Source: JALOOB01 sp040766655
GTDB lineage: Bacteria; Chloroflexota; Anaerolineae; CG2-30-64-16
DNA length: 64,000 nt
Reading direction: 5' to 3'
NCBI GenBank assembly: GCA_040766655.1
Contig: JAXGQB010000006.1
Location: forward strand, 1-64,000
Part shown: piece by piece, positions 25,056-33,457 of the stretch
Position numbering within the stretch: position 1 is the first letter of the stretch
How the letters are laid out: each line of letters opens with the position of its first letter
Program-made: the position numbers and the translations under genes
The notes under the pieces: model-generated
What the model was told of the DNA's origin: nothing
Database searches by the model: none
The model's input: the letters and a program-made list of their open reading frames with translations, nothing else

Positions 25056-27146
25056 CTACTTTAAGGCGAGCCGCATGTCAATTCCCAGAACGCCGCGGCC
25101 CTGCTCGAATACGATCAACGGGTTGATGTCGAGCTCGACGATCTCGGGAAAATCGGTGACCAATTGGGAGATCCGCAGCAGGGTGTCCACGATGGCCTGG
25201 CGATCCGACGGCTTCTCGCCGCGGACGCCGCGCAGCAGCTTGTGGGAGCGGATCTCATCCAGCATCTCGGTGGCCTGGCGCCGATCTATGGGTGCGATGC
25301 GGAAGGTGACGTCCTTCAGCGCCTCGACGTAGATGCCGCCCAGGCCGAACATGATCAGCGGGCCGAACTGCGGATCGCGGTTCACGCCGATGATGATCTC
25401 ACGACCGCCCTTCACCATCTGCTGGATCTGGCAGCCCCAAATCGTGGCGTCGGGCATGAAGCGTGTGGCCCGGTAGACCAGCAAGTCAAACGCATCCCGC
25501 ACTTCGCTCGCGGACGTGATGTTCAGCTTGATGCCGCCGATGTCTGACTTATGGAGGATGTCGGGCGACGCAATTTTCATGACGACGGGGTAGCCGATCT
25601 CCTCTGCCATGGCCACAGCTTCGTCGGCCGTGGCAGCCACACCCGACTTCGGCAGCGGAATGCCGTAGGCCTCGAGCACCTCGCGTGCCTCGGCGTCACC
25701 CATCGTGACGCGACCCTCTGCCCGCGTCTTGGCAAACAAGTTCGCGACCTTGTCCTTGTCAACCTCGATCGATTCCACCGCCAGGCGCGGCGTGTTCAGC
25801 CAGTTACGCTGGTCCCGCATGGCTGCGATCGCCATCACGCAACGTTCCGGCACCTGGTAGTTCGGCACATCATGCGAGCGGAGCACCTGGACGCCCTTGG
25901 CAATGGCAGCGTCGCCCATGAACGCGCCGAAGACCGGCTTGCCGTACTTCTTGGAAATCGTGCCCAGGGCATCGGCAGTCTCGGGAATCTGGGTCATCGT
26001 CTGGGGCGTCAGCACGACCATGAGCGCGTTGACGTTCGGATCGGCCAACACGAGGTCGATCGCCATGGCGTAGCGGTCCGCGTACGCGTCACCCAGGACG
26101 TCGACCGGGTTCGCCACGCTGGCGGCCGGCGGCAGCTTGGCCTGCAGTGCCTGTTTGGTTTCGGGGGTCAAAGCCGCCAGCCGCAGGCCGGCATGCTCGA
26201 TCGCGTCGGATGCCATGATGCCGGGCCCGCCCGCGTTGGTGATGACGCCGATGCCGTCGCCGTCGATCAACGGTTGGCGGGCGAAGGCCTGCGCGATATC
26301 GAACAGATCCTGCACCGAGCCAGCACGAATGATGCCCGCCTGCTTGAAGGCGGCATCGTACGCCGCTTCCGAGCCGGCCAGGGTGCCGGTATGGGATGAG
26401 ACGGCTTTCGAGCCGGCGCTGGTGGTGCCCGACTTGATGGCGATGATCGGCTTGTGCCGGGTCACCTCGCTGGCCACGCGTATGAACTCGGGACCATTGG
26501 TGATGCCTTCGAGGTAGGCCATGACCGCGCGGGTCTCGGGATCCTCAGCCCAGGCAGTCACGAGGTCGAGCTCGTTGATGTCTGCTTTGTTGCCGATGCT
26601 GTAGAACCGGGAGAAGCCGATCCCCTGGCCCATGGCCATGTCGAGGATCGACGTGCAGAGCGCGCCGGATTGGGACATGAATGCGATCTTGCCCCGGCGA
26701 GGCATGCCTGCGGCAAACGATGCGTTCAGCTTGCAGACAGTGTCGATGATGCCCAGTACGTTGGGGCCGATCAGCCGCATCCCGTAGCGCTTTGCGATCT
26801 CGATGACCTGTTGCTCCAGCGCCTTGCCCTGCGGACCGATCTCGCGGAACCCTGCGGTGATGATCACCGCACCCTTGAGCCCGCGCTGGCCACACTGCTC
26901 AATGACGCCGGGAACGACCTTGCTCGGCACCAGCAACACGGCAAGATCGACCGGATCGGGACATTCCAGCACGGAGGGGTATGCTTTCTTCCCCAGGATC
27001 TCTGGCGCCGTGGGGTTGACCGGGTATATCCCGCCTTCGTAGCCGTACTGGATCACGTTGTTGAGGACCTGATACCCCAGCTTAGCTGGGTCCGTGGACG
27101 CGCCAATCACGGCCACGCCCCGCGGTTCAGTGAACATTTCGAGCAT
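25056..27146 (-). CDS. acetate-CoA ligase (ADP-forming), alpha-beta fusion
   Basis: The 696-residue protein contains an N-terminal CoA-binding Rossmann domain (VAVIGASTDPAKLGYQVL), a succinyl-CoA-ligase-like domain, the SSHTGTLAGSEAAYDAAF segment with the conserved phospho-His region, and a C-terminal ATP-grasp domain (about 470-690, GYPVVMKIASPDILHKSD). It interconverts acyl-CoA + ADP + Pi with acid + CoA + ATP, giving substrate-level ATP in fermentative metabolism. Fused alpha and beta chains are common in bacteria. The operon has an extended -10 at 27206-27214. Confidence 0.93.
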   Translation of the reverse strand: MLEMFTEPRGVAVIGASTDPAKLGYQVLNNVIQYGYEGGIYPVNPTAPEILGKKAYPSVLECPDPVDLAVLLVPSKVVPGVIEQCGQRGLKGAVIITAGFREIGPQGKALEQQVIEIAKRYGMRLIGPNVLGIIDTVCKLNASFAAGMPRRGKIAFMSQSGALCTSILDMAMGQGIGFSRFYSIGNKADINELDLVTAWAEDPETRAVMAYLEGITNGPEFIRVASEVTRHKPIIAIKSGTTSAGSKAVSSHTGTLAGSEAAYDAAFKQAGIIRAGSVQDLFDIAQAFARQPLIDGDGIGVITNAGGPGIMASDAIEHAGLRLAALTPETKQALQAKLPPAASVANPVDVLGDAYADRYAMAIDLVLADPNVNALMVVLTPQTMTQIPETADALGTISKKYGKPVFGAFMGDAAIAKGVQVLRSHDVPNYQVPERCVMAIAAMRDQRNWLNTPRLAVESIEVDKDKVANLFAKTRAEGRVTMGDAEAREVLEAYGIPLPKSGVAATADEAVAMAEEIGYPVVMKIASPDILHKSDIGGIKLNITSASEVRDAFDLLVYRATRFMPDATIWGCQIQQMVKGGREIIIGVNRDPQFGPLIMFGLGGIYVEALKDVTFRIAPIDRRQATEMLDEIRSHKLLRGVRGEKPSDRQAIVDTLLRISQLVTDFPEIVELDINPLIVFEQGRGVLGIDMRLALK

Positions 27147-27205
27147 GTGCGACTTCCCTTCAACGGGTTGTGATGACTCCGGGCCTGTACGCTAAGCCAT
27201 CTCTG

Positions 27206-27235
27206 AGTATACCACGCGTAAAGTGATCCGCCCAA
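27206..27235 (-). promoter_or_regulatory. promoter of the acetyl-CoA synthetase operon
   Basis: On the minus strand TTGGGC, 18 bp, then TG-G-TATACT (extended -10). It lies in the 219-base divergent gap that also carries the cysteine desulfurase promoter. Confidence 0.6.
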
Positions 27236-27316
27236 GGCTGAGCGCCGCGCGAATCACTCGTACATTATGGCTCTAATCAGGTACAGAGTAAATGACGCGG
27301 GTCATGTCCGGACGGC

Positions 27317-27345
27317 TTGCTTCGGACGTGCAAGTCGCGTACAAT
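27317..27345 (+). promoter_or_regulatory. promoter of the cysteine desulfurase-mnmA operon
   Basis: TTGCTT (27317-27322), 17 bp, TACAAT (27340-27345). An AAGGAG follows and sits about 8 bases before the ATG at 27366. Confidence 0.68.
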
Positions 27346-27365
27346 TGCGGGCAAGGAGTTGGCGC

Positions 27366-28508
27366 ATGATATACATGGATCACTCAGCCACGACGCCGGT
27401 CGATCCGGAGGTCGTGGCGGCCATGAGCCCCTATTGGACCGAGCTCTACGGGAATCCGTCCAGCCTCTACGGGCTCGGCCGCCGCGCGGCGGCTGCGCTC
27501 CAGTCCGCGCGCGAGACGGTCGCGGGCCTGCTCCATTGCGAGCCAGCGGAGATCGTTTTCACCAGCTGTGGGACCGAGAGCGACAACCTGGCCATCCGCG
27601 GCATCGCGCTCGCAGCGGCAGCCAGGGGGCAGCGTCACCTGATCACGACGCCCATCGAGCATCCGGCCGTCCTGCACACGGTCGCAGACCTGGTCGAGCG
27701 GTTTGACTGCGAGGTGACGCACGTTCCGGTGGATCGCGCGGGGATGGTCGACCCGCAGGCGGTCGAGGCGGCAATCCGGCCCGACACGGCCCTGATCAGC
27801 GTCATGCTGGCCAACAACGAGGTCGGCACCGTCGAGCCGGTCGCGGAGATCGGCGCCATCGCCCGGCGGCACGGCGTTCCCTTCCACACCGATGCCGTGC
27901 AGGCGGGCGCCTACCTGCCGCTGGACGTGCAGGCGCTGAACGTCGACCTGCTCGCGCTGTCGGCCCACAAGTTTCACGGCCCGAAAGGCGTGGGGCTGCT
28001 CTACGTGCGGAAAGGCCTGCGCCTCATGACCACGCAGACGGGCGGGAGCCAGGAGCGGGCGCGGCGCGCCGGCACGGAGAACGTGCCCTACATTGTGGGC
28101 ATGGCCCGGGCACTGGAACTGGCCGGCGAGCGCCGCCCGTCCGAGACCGAGCGGCTGATCGCCCTGCGCGAGCGCCTGATCGAGGGCGTGCTGGATCGCA
28201 TCCCCGACGTGGAGGTCAGCGGGCACCGCACGGAGCGGTTGCCCGGGCATGCCAGCCTGATCATCTACGGCGTCGAGGCGCAGTCGCTGTTGATCGGGCT
28301 GGACCTGGCGGGGATTGCGGCCTCCTCCGGGTCGGCCTGTGCCAGCGGCGCGCCGACTCCCAGCGGCGTGCTGCGCGCCATGGGTTATGCGCCGAACGAC
28401 GCGCTGGGCGCGCTGCGCTTGACCCTGGGCCGCTCCAACACGGATGCGGACGTCGATACGCTGCTCGAGGTGCTGCCCCCCATCGTGAGGCGCGTGCGCG
28501 GTGGCTGA
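27366..28508 (+). CDS. cysteine desulfurase (NifS/IscS family)
   Basis: The 380-residue class V PLP enzyme has Lys202 in SAHKFHGPKG as the Schiff-base lysine and Cys325 in SGSACASGAPTPSGV as the persulfide cysteine. It takes sulfur from L-cysteine. Its gene overlaps mnmA by 8 bases, so the persulfide probably feeds tRNA 2-thiouridine synthesis, and perhaps Fe-S assembly too. The start is fixed by promoter and AAGGAG. Confidence 0.94.
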   Translation: MIYMDHSATTPVDPEVVAAMSPYWTELYGNPSSLYGLGRRAAAALQSARETVAGLLHCEPAEIVFTSCGTESDNLAIRGIALAAAARGQRHLITTPIEHPAVLHTVADLVERFDCEVTHVPVDRAGMVDPQAVEAAIRPDTALISVMLANNEVGTVEPVAEIGAIARRHGVPFHTDAVQAGAYLPLDVQALNVDLLALSAHKFHGPKGVGLLYVRKGLRLMTTQTGGSQERARRAGTENVPYIVGMARALELAGERRPSETERLIALRERLIEGVLDRIPDVEVSGHRTERLPGHASLIIYGVEAQSLLIGLDLAGIAASSGSACASGAPTPSGVLRAMGYAPNDALGALRLTLGRSNTDADVDTLLEVLPPIVRRVRGG

Positions 28509-29616
28509 GCGCGTCGTCGTCGCGATGAGCGGCGGGGTCGACAGCTCGGTTGCAGCGGCCCTGCTTCGCGAGCAGGGATACGACGTCATCGGCGTGATGC
28601 TGCGCCTTTGGTCCGAGCCTGCGTCGCCCGTCGTGGGCGGTGCAGTGGAGCAGGCAGCCAATCGCTGCTGCTCGGTCGAGGCAGTGACCGATGCGGCCGC
28701 GGTCGCCGATCGCCTGGGCATCCCCTTTTACGCCATCGATGCCGAGGCGCCCTTCAAGCGGCACGTGGTGGATGCGTGGATCGATGCCTATGCCATGGGC
28801 CTGACGCCCAACCCGTGTCTCGCCTGCAACCGGCACATTCGCTTCGGGTTTCTGCTCGACTTCGCTCGCTCGCTCGGCGCTGCCTGCCTGGCCACGGGCC
28901 ACTATGCGCGGGTTGAGGTCGCGGACGACGGGCGCTTTGAGCTGTGGCGCGGGGTGGATCGGAGCAAGGATCAATCCTACGTCCTCAGCGTGTTGGGTCA
29001 GGCCGACCTCCGCCAGGTGCTGCTGCCCGTCGGGGCGTATGCTAAGGCACAGGTGCGTGCCCTGGCAGCCGAGCGGGGCCTGCCTTCGGCCACGCGTGCG
29101 GACAGCCAGGACCTGTGCTTTGTCGCCGATGGGGATTACCGGGCGTTTCTCAGCCGGCACGCGCCGCAGATCCTGCGGCCCGGTCCGATCCTGGACACCC
29201 AGGGCCGGCCGTTGGGCGCCCATGCAGGTCTGGCTCACTTCACGATCGGCCAACGCAGCGGCCTGGGCATCGGGGGCGGTGAGCCCCGGTACGTGGTAGG
29301 GCTGGACGTGGCGCGCAACGCGCTGATCGTCGGAACTCGGGATGAGTTGGGCGCCACCACCTTCCGCACCGGCCCGATCAACTGGGTGGCGGGCATGCCC
29401 CCCGGGGAATCGTTTGAGGCGCACGTCCAGATCCGTTATCGGGCGCCCGCGGTTCCGGCTCGCATCGTGCTGGAAGACGGCCTGACATCTGCCGTCGTCC
29501 GACTGCAGGCGCCCCTGAGGGATGTGACGCCGGGCCAGGCCGCGGTCTTCTATCGGGGCGATCGCTGCCTGGGCGGGGGACTGATTCTGCGGGGCCAGGT
29601 TGAAGGGGAGGGTTGA
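28501..29616 (+). CDS. mnmA: tRNA-specific 2-thiouridylase MnmA
   Basis: The 371-residue protein has the ATP-pyrophosphatase loop SGGVDSSVAA (residues 9-18), the first catalytic Cys in NPCLACN and the second in DSQDLCFV, plus the FTIGQRSGLGIG tRNA-binding region. It thiolates the C2 of wobble uridine in tRNA-Lys/Glu/Gln, using sulfur from the cysteine desulfurase encoded just upstream. The GTG start at 28501 lies inside that gene. Confidence 0.95.
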   Translation: MAERVVVAMSGGVDSSVAAALLREQGYDVIGVMLRLWSEPASPVVGGAVEQAANRCCSVEAVTDAAAVADRLGIPFYAIDAEAPFKRHVVDAWIDAYAMGLTPNPCLACNRHIRFGFLLDFARSLGAACLATGHYARVEVADDGRFELWRGVDRSKDQSYVLSVLGQADLRQVLLPVGAYAKAQVRALAAERGLPSATRADSQDLCFVADGDYRAFLSRHAPQILRPGPILDTQGRPLGAHAGLAHFTIGQRSGLGIGGGEPRYVVGLDVARNALIVGTRDELGATTFRTGPINWVAGMPPGESFEAHVQIRYRAPAVPARIVLEDGLTSAVVRLQAPLRDVTPGQAAVFYRGDRCLGGGLILRGQVEGEG

Positions 29617-29618
29617 AG

Positions 29619-29942
29619 GTGCAGGCGCTGACTGACCTTGTGCTGGATTTCATCTTGTCGCCCGTGCTGTGGCTGTCGATCCTGCTCGGCGCGATCTACG
29701 CCGTGATGTTCACATTTTGGCGCGGCGGATGGCGTTACGTGTGGCGCGACGTTGTTGCGGGGGTGGCGGGATTCGGGTTTGGCCAGTTGTTTGCGACCCT
29801 CGTGGGCCTTCCGACCGTGCGAGTCGGCGAGGTGCACCTGCTCTGGGGCTCGCTGGCGGCCGTCCTCTTTCTTGCATTGGGGCGACGCATCTGGGCGGGA
29901 GGATCCGCAGCCTCGAAACCAGGCGCCCGCGGCAGACGCTGA
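29619..29942 (+). CDS. small membrane protein, unknown function
   Basis: About 107 residues with three predicted membrane helices (LVLDFILSPVLWLSILLGAI, then VVAGVAGFGFGQLFATLVGL, then LLWGSLAAVLFLALG) and a basic tail. I do not recognise a family. GTG 29619 is preferred, with GGAG 8 bases upstream; TTG 29613 overlaps the mnmA stop. Third gene of the desulfurase-mnmA operon; a strong hairpin follows 4 bases after the stop. Confidence 0.7.
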   Translation: MQALTDLVLDFILSPVLWLSILLGAIYAVMFTFWRGGWRYVWRDVVAGVAGFGFGQLFATLVGLPTVRVGEVHLLWGSLAAVLFLALGRRIWAGGSAASKPGARGRR

Positions 29943-29945
29943 CGC

Positions 29946-29975
29946 GGCGGGCGCTGCCGGCCGGCAGCGCCCGCC
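29946..29975 (+). terminator. hairpin closing the desulfurase-mnmA operon
   Basis: GGCGGGCGCTGCC pairs perfectly with GGCAGCGCCCGCC around GGCC. No T run follows, so it may stabilise the 3' end or terminate weakly. Confidence 0.6.
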
Positions 29976-30042
29976 TGGCCACACGAGGTGCGATCCGCAT
30001 TTTATGTGGGGCGTCAATCGTCGCAAACGGCCGTGTCTGGTC

Positions 30043-30071
30043 TTTACGAATGGCAGCGCTTATGCTAGACT
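30043..30071 (+). promoter_or_regulatory. promoter of the DUF948/YtxH-like operon
   Basis: TTTACG (30043-30048), 17 bp, TAGACT (30066-30071) preceded by TGC (extended -10). Confidence 0.62.
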
Positions 30072-30094
30072 GACATCATTGACGGAGGTGGGGA

Positions 30095-30382
30095 ATGAGT
30101 ATGGCGCGCGATATTGCCATCATCGTGTTGGCGCTCGAATCAATCATCATAGGAATCTTATTGGCCGTCTTGGTCATCCAGGTGATGCGATTGGTGCGGA
30201 TGCTGCGCGAGGAGGTGATGCCCATCTTGCGATCGACGCAGGATACGGTCAGCACCGTCCGGGGCACGGCTGACTTCGTGAGCGATCACCTGGTACAGCC
30301 TGTGGTCAAAGCCTCAAGCTTTGCCGCCGGTGCACGACAGGCCGTGAGTGCTATTTTCAGACGAAGCAACGGACGCAACTAA
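30095..30382 (+). CDS. small membrane-anchored protein, DUF948-like
   Basis: The 95-residue protein has one N-terminal membrane helix (about residues 5-30) and then an amphipathic tail (TQDTVSTVRGTADFVSDHL) that recalls DUF948 proteins. It has a GGAGG site 8 bases upstream and its own promoter. The neighbour is a YtxH-like protein; DUF948 and YtxH proteins often pair as general-stress membrane proteins of unknown role. Confidence 0.68.
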   Translation: MSMARDIAIIVLALESIIIGILLAVLVIQVMRLVRMLREEVMPILRSTQDTVSTVRGTADFVSDHLVQPVVKASSFAAGARQAVSAIFRRSNGRN

Positions 30383-30395
30383 GGAGGGTAGTCAA

Positions 30396-30731
30396 ATGAG
30401 CGACAACGGCGGTGGAAACTTCATCTTGGGATTCCTGATCGGCGCAATGGCCGGTGCAGCAGCAGCCTTGCTGATGACGCCGCAATCCGGCGATGAGCTG
30501 CGGCATACGATCGAGAAGAAGAGCGTTGACCTGAAGGACGAGGCCGCACGGCGTGCCGAAGAGGCGCGCTTGCAGGCGGTGAAGCTGGCCGAAGAGGCCC
30601 GCGGCCAGGTCGAGCATGTGGGCGAGCGCGGACGCATCGTGTTGACCGAGAACGTCCGCAAGGCCCAGCAGGTCGTCGAGGAGGCGAAGGAGAAGCTGGC
30701 GAGCGAGCCGCCGGCGATCGACCTTTCCTGA
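30396..30731 (+). CDS. YtxH-family protein (gas vesicle GvpP-like)
   Basis: The 111-residue protein has a glycine/alanine-rich N-terminal helix (FILGFLIGAMAGAAAALLMTPQSGDELR, of which the GxLLxPxSGxELR type is the YtxH signature) and a long charged coiled coil. AAGGAGG lies 9 bases upstream of ATG 30396. It is co-transcribed with the DUF948-like gene and ends at a bidirectional terminator. Confidence 0.8.
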   Translation: MSDNGGGNFILGFLIGAMAGAAAALLMTPQSGDELRHTIEKKSVDLKDEAARRAEEARLQAVKLAEEARGQVEHVGERGRIVLTENVRKAQQVVEEAKEKLASEPPAIDLS

Positions 30732-30809
30732 CGGGATCACCGACGTGTCCGGCACGGCGCCCCGAGCCGTGGTCTGGACGCGCCTGTATCGATGATGCGA
30801 CAGCCAATC

Positions 30810-30841
30810 GGGCGGCAACGAGTCACGTTGCCGCCCTTTTT
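30810..30841. terminator. bidirectional terminator
   Basis: GGGCGGCAACG pairs perfectly with CGTTGCCGCCC, followed by TTTTT. It lies between the convergent YtxH-like and NAD(P)HX-repair genes. Confidence 0.85.
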
Positions 30842-32670
30842 CATGCGTATCCGCGTCGCATCGGGCGGGCAGACTGCAGCTCCTGCAGCGCAGGGCTGAT
30901 GGTCTGAATGAGGTCGCGTGCGGTCACGGACGCGGCGCCGAGCGCCTGTCCGACGATGAAGCCGCTCAGCGCGTGCGTGTAGGCGCCAAGGACCGAAGCT
31001 TCGAACGGTCCCAGCCCCTGGCCCACCAGGGCCAGGATCACGCCCGCCAGCACATCGCCGCTGCCGGCCTTCGCCAGCGCGGCATTCGCAAATGGGAGAA
31101 CCCCGGCCCGGCCATCGGGATGGGCGACGACCGTGTACGGCCCCTTCAGCAGGACGATGTGGCCCCACTGCGCGGCATAGCGCTGTGCGATCGCGATGCG
31201 ACTCGCGTTGACCTCTTCGATGCTCAGCCCTGTCAACCGGCTCATCTCGCCCGGGTGTGGCGTCAGCACGCTGCCTGGCGGGATGCGTTTCGCCCAATCC
31301 GGCGTGCCCGCCAGCACGTTCAGCGCATCAGCGTCCAGGATGACGCGGCCCTGCCAGGCCTCCCCCTGCAGGGCGCCCTGCAGGGCACCCTGCAGGGCCT
31401 CCAGCAGGCCGAGCAGAAACTCCTTAGCGTGCGGCTCCGTGGTCAGGCCGGGGCCGATCAGCAGCGCGCTGTAATCCGCCAGCCTGGCGACCGCGGCTGA
31501 AACGCCGTCCCGGTGCAGCACGCCATCAGGGGCGGGCAGGGGCAGCCAGGTGAATTCCAGCCAGGTGCCGGCCGCCGTGGCGTGAACGGCGAACGGCACG
31601 GCCGCGGTGACCAGGCCGGCCCCGGCGCGCGTGGCCGCAGCTGCGCTCAGGATCGGCGCGCCGGAGTAGGCCATCGATCCGCCGATGACCATGACCTTCC
31701 CGAACGTGCCCTTATGCGCGTTGGGGGGTCGCTCGGGCAGCCAGGCCGCGACCGTCTGCTGGTCCATCAACTCGACAGGTAGTGATTGGCCGAGTTCCTC
31801 GGGGACGCCGATATCCACCACGGCCAGCAGGCCGCACGCGGCCGCGCCCGGGAACTGGACCTGGCCCCATTTGGGATAGGCAAAGGTTACCGTGAACGTG
31901 GCCGGAATGGTGACGGGATCGAGCTCTCCCGTGTCGCAGTTCAGCCCGCTGGGGCAGTCGACAGCCAGTACAGGCAGGGTGAGGCGCTCCTTGCTGGGAA
32001 ACCAGGCCGGAGAGGGAGAGGACGGATCGGACCACCTCGGGGGCTCGTCCAGGCCGAACTCGTCAACGTCGTAGTCGTCGTCTTCGAACTCGTCCCCGAA
32101 GCCCCCGGCCTGCTGACGCGAGGAGATCAGTGGCTGTGCCAGCGGGTACAGCGGCGGCTGAAGACCCGGCGGGTAAGCCGGCTGGGGCTGGGGGCGGCGC
32201 CGCACCGCAATCTCTTCTGCCACCACCTGCATCAGGCGCTGGAGTCGCCCCTCGATCGGCCGAGCCGCGCCCGTGCCCAGCAGTGCATCGATCACGAGCG
32301 AGGTCTTGCGCACCTCGTCCCGAAGCTTGGCGAAGTCCTGGTCGTTGTCGGCCCACAAGATCGTGACCCCGCGGCGCCGCCGCTTCAGCCGCGCGAAGTT
32401 CGGGTCACCCTTGATGTCGCGGCGCCAGATGTACAACGTGATGTCAAAGTCGACCTCTCGCAGGTAATGCGCGGCGACCAGGCCATCGCCGCCGTTGTTG
32501 CCGGGTCCGACGAGAACCAGGGCGTGTTGCGAGTCGCCTTGGGCCAGCAACGCGCCCGCAAACCCCGATACCATGAAGCCGGCGTGCTCCATCATCTCCG
32601 CATACGAATGACCCGCGGCATCTGCCCGCCGTTCCAGGTCACGCATCTGTTCGACACTCACGAGCTTCAT
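30841..32670 (-). CDS. nnr: bifunctional NAD(P)H-hydrate epimerase / ADP-dependent dehydratase
   Basis: The 609-residue protein joins a YjeF_N epimerase domain (GPGNNGGDGLVAAHYL; DCPSGLNCDTG) to a C-terminal YjeF_C ribokinase-like dehydratase (about 325-605; NAHKGTFGKVMVIGGS, LTPHPGEMSRLTG, AGSGDVLAG). It repairs damaged NADHX/NADPHX. AGGAG lies just upstream of the ATG at 32670. Two oddities: an insert of about 70 residues rich in Pro then Asp/Glu (about 159-232) inside the epimerase domain, and a threefold ALQG repeat in the dehydratase (31365-31400). Confidence 0.93.
   Translation of the reverse strand: MKLVSVEQMRDLERRADAAGHSYAEMMEHAGFMVSGFAGALLAQGDSQHALVLVGPGNNGGDGLVAAHYLREVDFDITLYIWRRDIKGDPNFARLKRRRRGVTILWADNDQDFAKLRDEVRKTSLVIDALLGTGAARPIEGRLQRLMQVVAEEIAVRRRPQPQPAYPPGLQPPLYPLAQPLISSRQQAGGFGDEFEDDDYDVDEFGLDEPPRWSDPSSPSPAWFPSKERLTLPVLAVDCPSGLNCDTGELDPVTIPATFTVTFAYPKWGQVQFPGAAACGLLAVVDIGVPEELGQSLPVELMDQQTVAAWLPERPPNAHKGTFGKVMVIGGSMAYSGAPILSAAAATRAGAGLVTAAVPFAVHATAAGTWLEFTWLPLPAPDGVLHRDGVSAAVARLADYSALLIGPGLTTEPHAKEFLLGLLEALQGALQGALQGEAWQGRVILDADALNVLAGTPDWAKRIPPGSVLTPHPGEMSRLTGLSIEEVNASRIAIAQRYAAQWGHIVLLKGPYTVVAHPDGRAGVLPFANAALAKAGSGDVLAGVILALVGQGLGPFEASVLGAYTHALSGFIVGQALGAASVTARDLIQTISPALQELQSARPMRRGYA
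31365..31400 (+). repeat. 12-bp tandem repeat within the nnr gene
   Basis: Three in-frame units with core CCTGCAGGGC start at 31365, 31377 and 31389. On the coding strand they give ALQGALQGALQG. Confidence 0.85.
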
Positions 32671-32672
32671 AT

Positions 32673-33275
32673 TCACGTCTCCTTTGCACAGCGCCCTGCG
32701 ACGAGGACCATCGCGGCCACCACGGGGATCAATAAGAGGAGGTAGATCAACTGGAAGATGGCCGAGGGGGACGTTCCGATCGGGTCCAGCGGGTGGCGGA
32801 TCACCCCGGTGCCGGAGGCCATCCACCCCACCGCCAGGGCCAGCGCGGCCGCGGCTGCGGAGGTGAAGCGCGCATCCCCGACCATCCGGGACACCAGCAG
32901 CACGATCAACCCCGCCGCGGCCAGCTGCAGCGTCATCGTGACGCGGGGCTCTCCCCAGGCGATCCAGGGGCCCCAGGTCAGGCGCGTGGCGGGCATGCTG
33001 ACGATGAAGTGCGCGATCCAGAAGCCCCAGCCGCTCAGCAGAAAGCCGGTGGTCCAGCGGGCCAGCGCGGCGCGCCGGGTCAGCAGATGCAGCACCCCGG
33101 CCACGCCTGCGGCGAACATGCCGAGCATCCCTGCTCGGCTCAGGGCGCCATGAAGATACACGATCTTGATGACCTGGCCGAGCGTCTTCTCGAGCGGCAT
33201 GATGAGCAGGATGGTGGCCGCCAGGACGGCACAGAGTGCGATCAACTGCCAGAAACGGCGTGTCGGAAGGGTCAT
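32673..33275 (-). CDS. CcmC/CcsA-like integral membrane protein
   Basis: The 200-residue protein has six predicted membrane helices. KIVYLHGALSRAG and TWGPWIAWGEPRVTMTL resemble the haem-handling core of cytochrome c assembly proteins (IHVPxAW and the tryptophan-rich TWGxWWxWDxRLT), but with clear changes. No other cytochrome-maturation gene is near. It is the first gene of the operon with nnr (2-base gap). The role is uncertain; the family assignment rests on motif resemblance. Confidence 0.6.
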   Translation of the reverse strand: MTLPTRRFWQLIALCAVLAATILLIMPLEKTLGQVIKIVYLHGALSRAGMLGMFAAGVAGVLHLLTRRAALARWTTGFLLSGWGFWIAHFIVSMPATRLTWGPWIAWGEPRVTMTLQLAAAGLIVLLVSRMVGDARFTSAAAAALALAVGWMASGTGVIRHPLDPIGTSPSAIFQLIYLLLLIPVVAAMVLVAGRCAKET

Positions 33276-33307
33276 GCGGCAAGTCTCCGGTGCGGGTGTC
33301 GGGGGCC

Positions 33308-33336
33308 ATCATAACCCAGGTTGGCGCATGGATCAA
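33308..33336 (-). promoter_or_regulatory. promoter of the CcmC-like/nnr operon
   Basis: Minus strand TTGATC (33336-33331), 17 bp, TATGAT (33313-33308). Transcription would start near 33301, 26 bases before the ATG at 33275. Confidence 0.65.
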
Positions 33337-33389
33337 ACGTCCCGTGTGAAGGGTGCCCCGCGTACGGACACCCTTCACATAGGGTGCGT

Positions 33390-33419
33390 TTAACCATCTT
33401 CCGCGCTGTGTGTTATCAT
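33390..33419 (+). promoter_or_regulatory. promoter of the YfhO-like operon
   Basis: TTAACC (33390-33395), 18 bp, TATCAT (33414-33419). The ATG at 33458 follows a leader of about 32 nt. Confidence 0.55.
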
Positions 33420-33457
33420 CGGGCAAGACGCGTCATTGGAGAGGAACTGTCTCATCT

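Noticed and set aside
30841..33426. An 861-residue reading frame extending nnr to the right
   Set aside because: The extension runs antisense-frame over the CcmC-like gene; the AGGAG-preceded ATG at 32670 begins the recognised epimerase domain.
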